Shown: positions 63,493 to 64,000 of the stretch, piece by piece
Layout: each line of letters starts with the position of its first letter
Position numbering within the stretch: the stretch's first letter is position 1
NCBI RefSeq assembly: GCF_015553625.1
Contig: NZ_JADNGY010000007.1
Location: 1 to 64,000 of the forward strand
DNA length: 64,000 bases
Source of the DNA: Streptococcus australis
Lineage (GTDB): Bacteria > Bacillota > Bacilli > Lactobacillales > Streptococcaceae
Direction of reading: 5' to 3'
Program-made: the position numbers and the translations under genes
Notes under the pieces: model-generated
Seen by the model: only the letters and a program-made list of their open reading frames with translations
What the model was told of the DNA's origin: nothing
Database searches by the model: none

Positions 63493-64000
63493 AGAATACC
63501 GTACTGTCAGCGAAGTTGTTGGCCCCTTGATGATTGTCGATCAGGTTGAAGGGGTTCACTACAATGAACTGGTAGAAATCAAGCTTCATGATGGAACGAC
63601 CCGTCAGGGACAAGTCCTCGAAGTCCAAGAAGACAAGGCCATGGTCCAGCTCTTTGAAGGATCTAGCGGGATCAACTTGGAAAAAGCCAAAGTCCGCTTT
63701 ACCGGACGTCCCCTAGAACTCCCAGTGTCTGAAGACATGGTGGGACGCATCTTTAACGGGATGGGCAAACCCATCGATGGTGGTCCAGAAATTATCCCAG
63801 AGAAATACTTGGACATTGATGGACAAGCCATCAATCCTGTTTCGCGGGACTATCCGGATGAATTTATCCAGACAGGGATCTCAGCTATTGACCATTTGAA
63901 CACCCTAGTTCGGGGCCAAAAGCTCCCAGTCTTCTCAGGTTCTGGTCTTCCTCACAAGGAGTTGGCAGCTCAGATTGCTCGTCAAGCGACGGTTCTTAAT
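63479..64000 (+). CDS. ntpB: V-type ATPase subunit B, 5' part (cut by window end)
   Basis: The first 174 residues only. [51 protein letters not shown] and [41 protein letters not shown] are the subunit B signatures; a true Walker A is lacking, as normal. ATG 63479 lies in the end of ntpA behind AAAGGAGG. The remainder (about 285 residues) and ntpD should follow outside. Confidence 0.95.
   Translation, partial: MSVIKEYRTVSEVVGPLMIVDQVEGVHYNELVEIKLHDGTTRQGQVLEVQEDKAMVQLFEGSSGINLEKAKVRFTGRPLELPVSEDMVGRIFNGMGKPIDGGPEIIPEKYLDIDGQAINPVSRDYPDEFIQTGISAIDHLNTLVRGQKLPVFSGSGLPHKELAAQIARQATVLN

Overview
The window is chromosome from an oral streptococcus of the mitis/sanguinis group (S. parasanguinis-, S. 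australis- or S. sanguinis-like; the sequence alone does not fix the species). The evidence is a low-to-moderate GC content, AGGAGG-type ribosome sites, a typical streptococcal post-5S tRNA array, PcsB, a fused one-chain PurL, a GH35 BgaC/PTS locus, a sialic-acid (nan/sat) locus and a V-type ATPase operon. No phage, plasmid, transposase or CRISPR array is visible.

Layout. 1-1870: end of a 5S rRNA gene followed by 18 tRNA genes, none encoding CCA, closed by a terminator. 1900-6333: pcsB with a WalR-like box, prs, a 46-residue ORF, a secreted protein with odd LPXTG-like motifs, and a class B-type sortase. 6445-9690: aminotransferase-recO-plsX-acpP. 9780-27880: the purine pathway in nearly complete order (purC-L-F-M-N-H, then D, E-K, B). 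It is interrupted by three non-purine inserts: a 124-residue protein plus a GNAT, a CHAP hydrolase on the opposite strand, and an AT-rich island between purK and purB with a frameshifted gene, a racemase relic and an unknown two-gene unit. 28240-35893: divergent bgaR and bgaC-PTS(IIB,IIC,IID,IIA)-agaS-galM, for beta-galactoside/amino-sugar use. 35970-36580: a CiaR-type small RNA and repeat sequences. 36582-40972: ruvB, a nucleotidyltransferase-like gene, a low-molecular-weight phosphatase, a MORN protein and an OatA-like acyltransferase. 41030-45241: adhE (Rex and CcpA sites) and a zinc alcohol dehydrogenase.

45560-47024, minus strand: the most unusual part, a compact operon of ten tiny genes. 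Five encode double-glycine-leader peptides (bacteriocin/pheromone type), two encode 56-residue membrane proteins (probable immunity) and three encode very small hydrophobic peptides. No transporter or two-component system lies beside it, so export would need a ComAB/BlpAB-type exporter elsewhere.

47190-55911: CcpA-box-preceded nanE, a YhcH-family gene, a sat-type sugar ABC transporter, an oxidoreductase, nanA, nanK, and a convergent RpiR-family regulator. Together these would import sialic acid and convert it to GlcNAc-6-phosphate. 56121-64000: V-type ATPase operon (stalk, I, K, E, C, G, an inserted GNAT, A, and B cut by the window end).

A dispersed MITE-like repeat of about 175 bp with terminal inverted repeats occurs three times (27917, 45282, 54829), always at gene 3' ends, with a degenerate relative near 36112.
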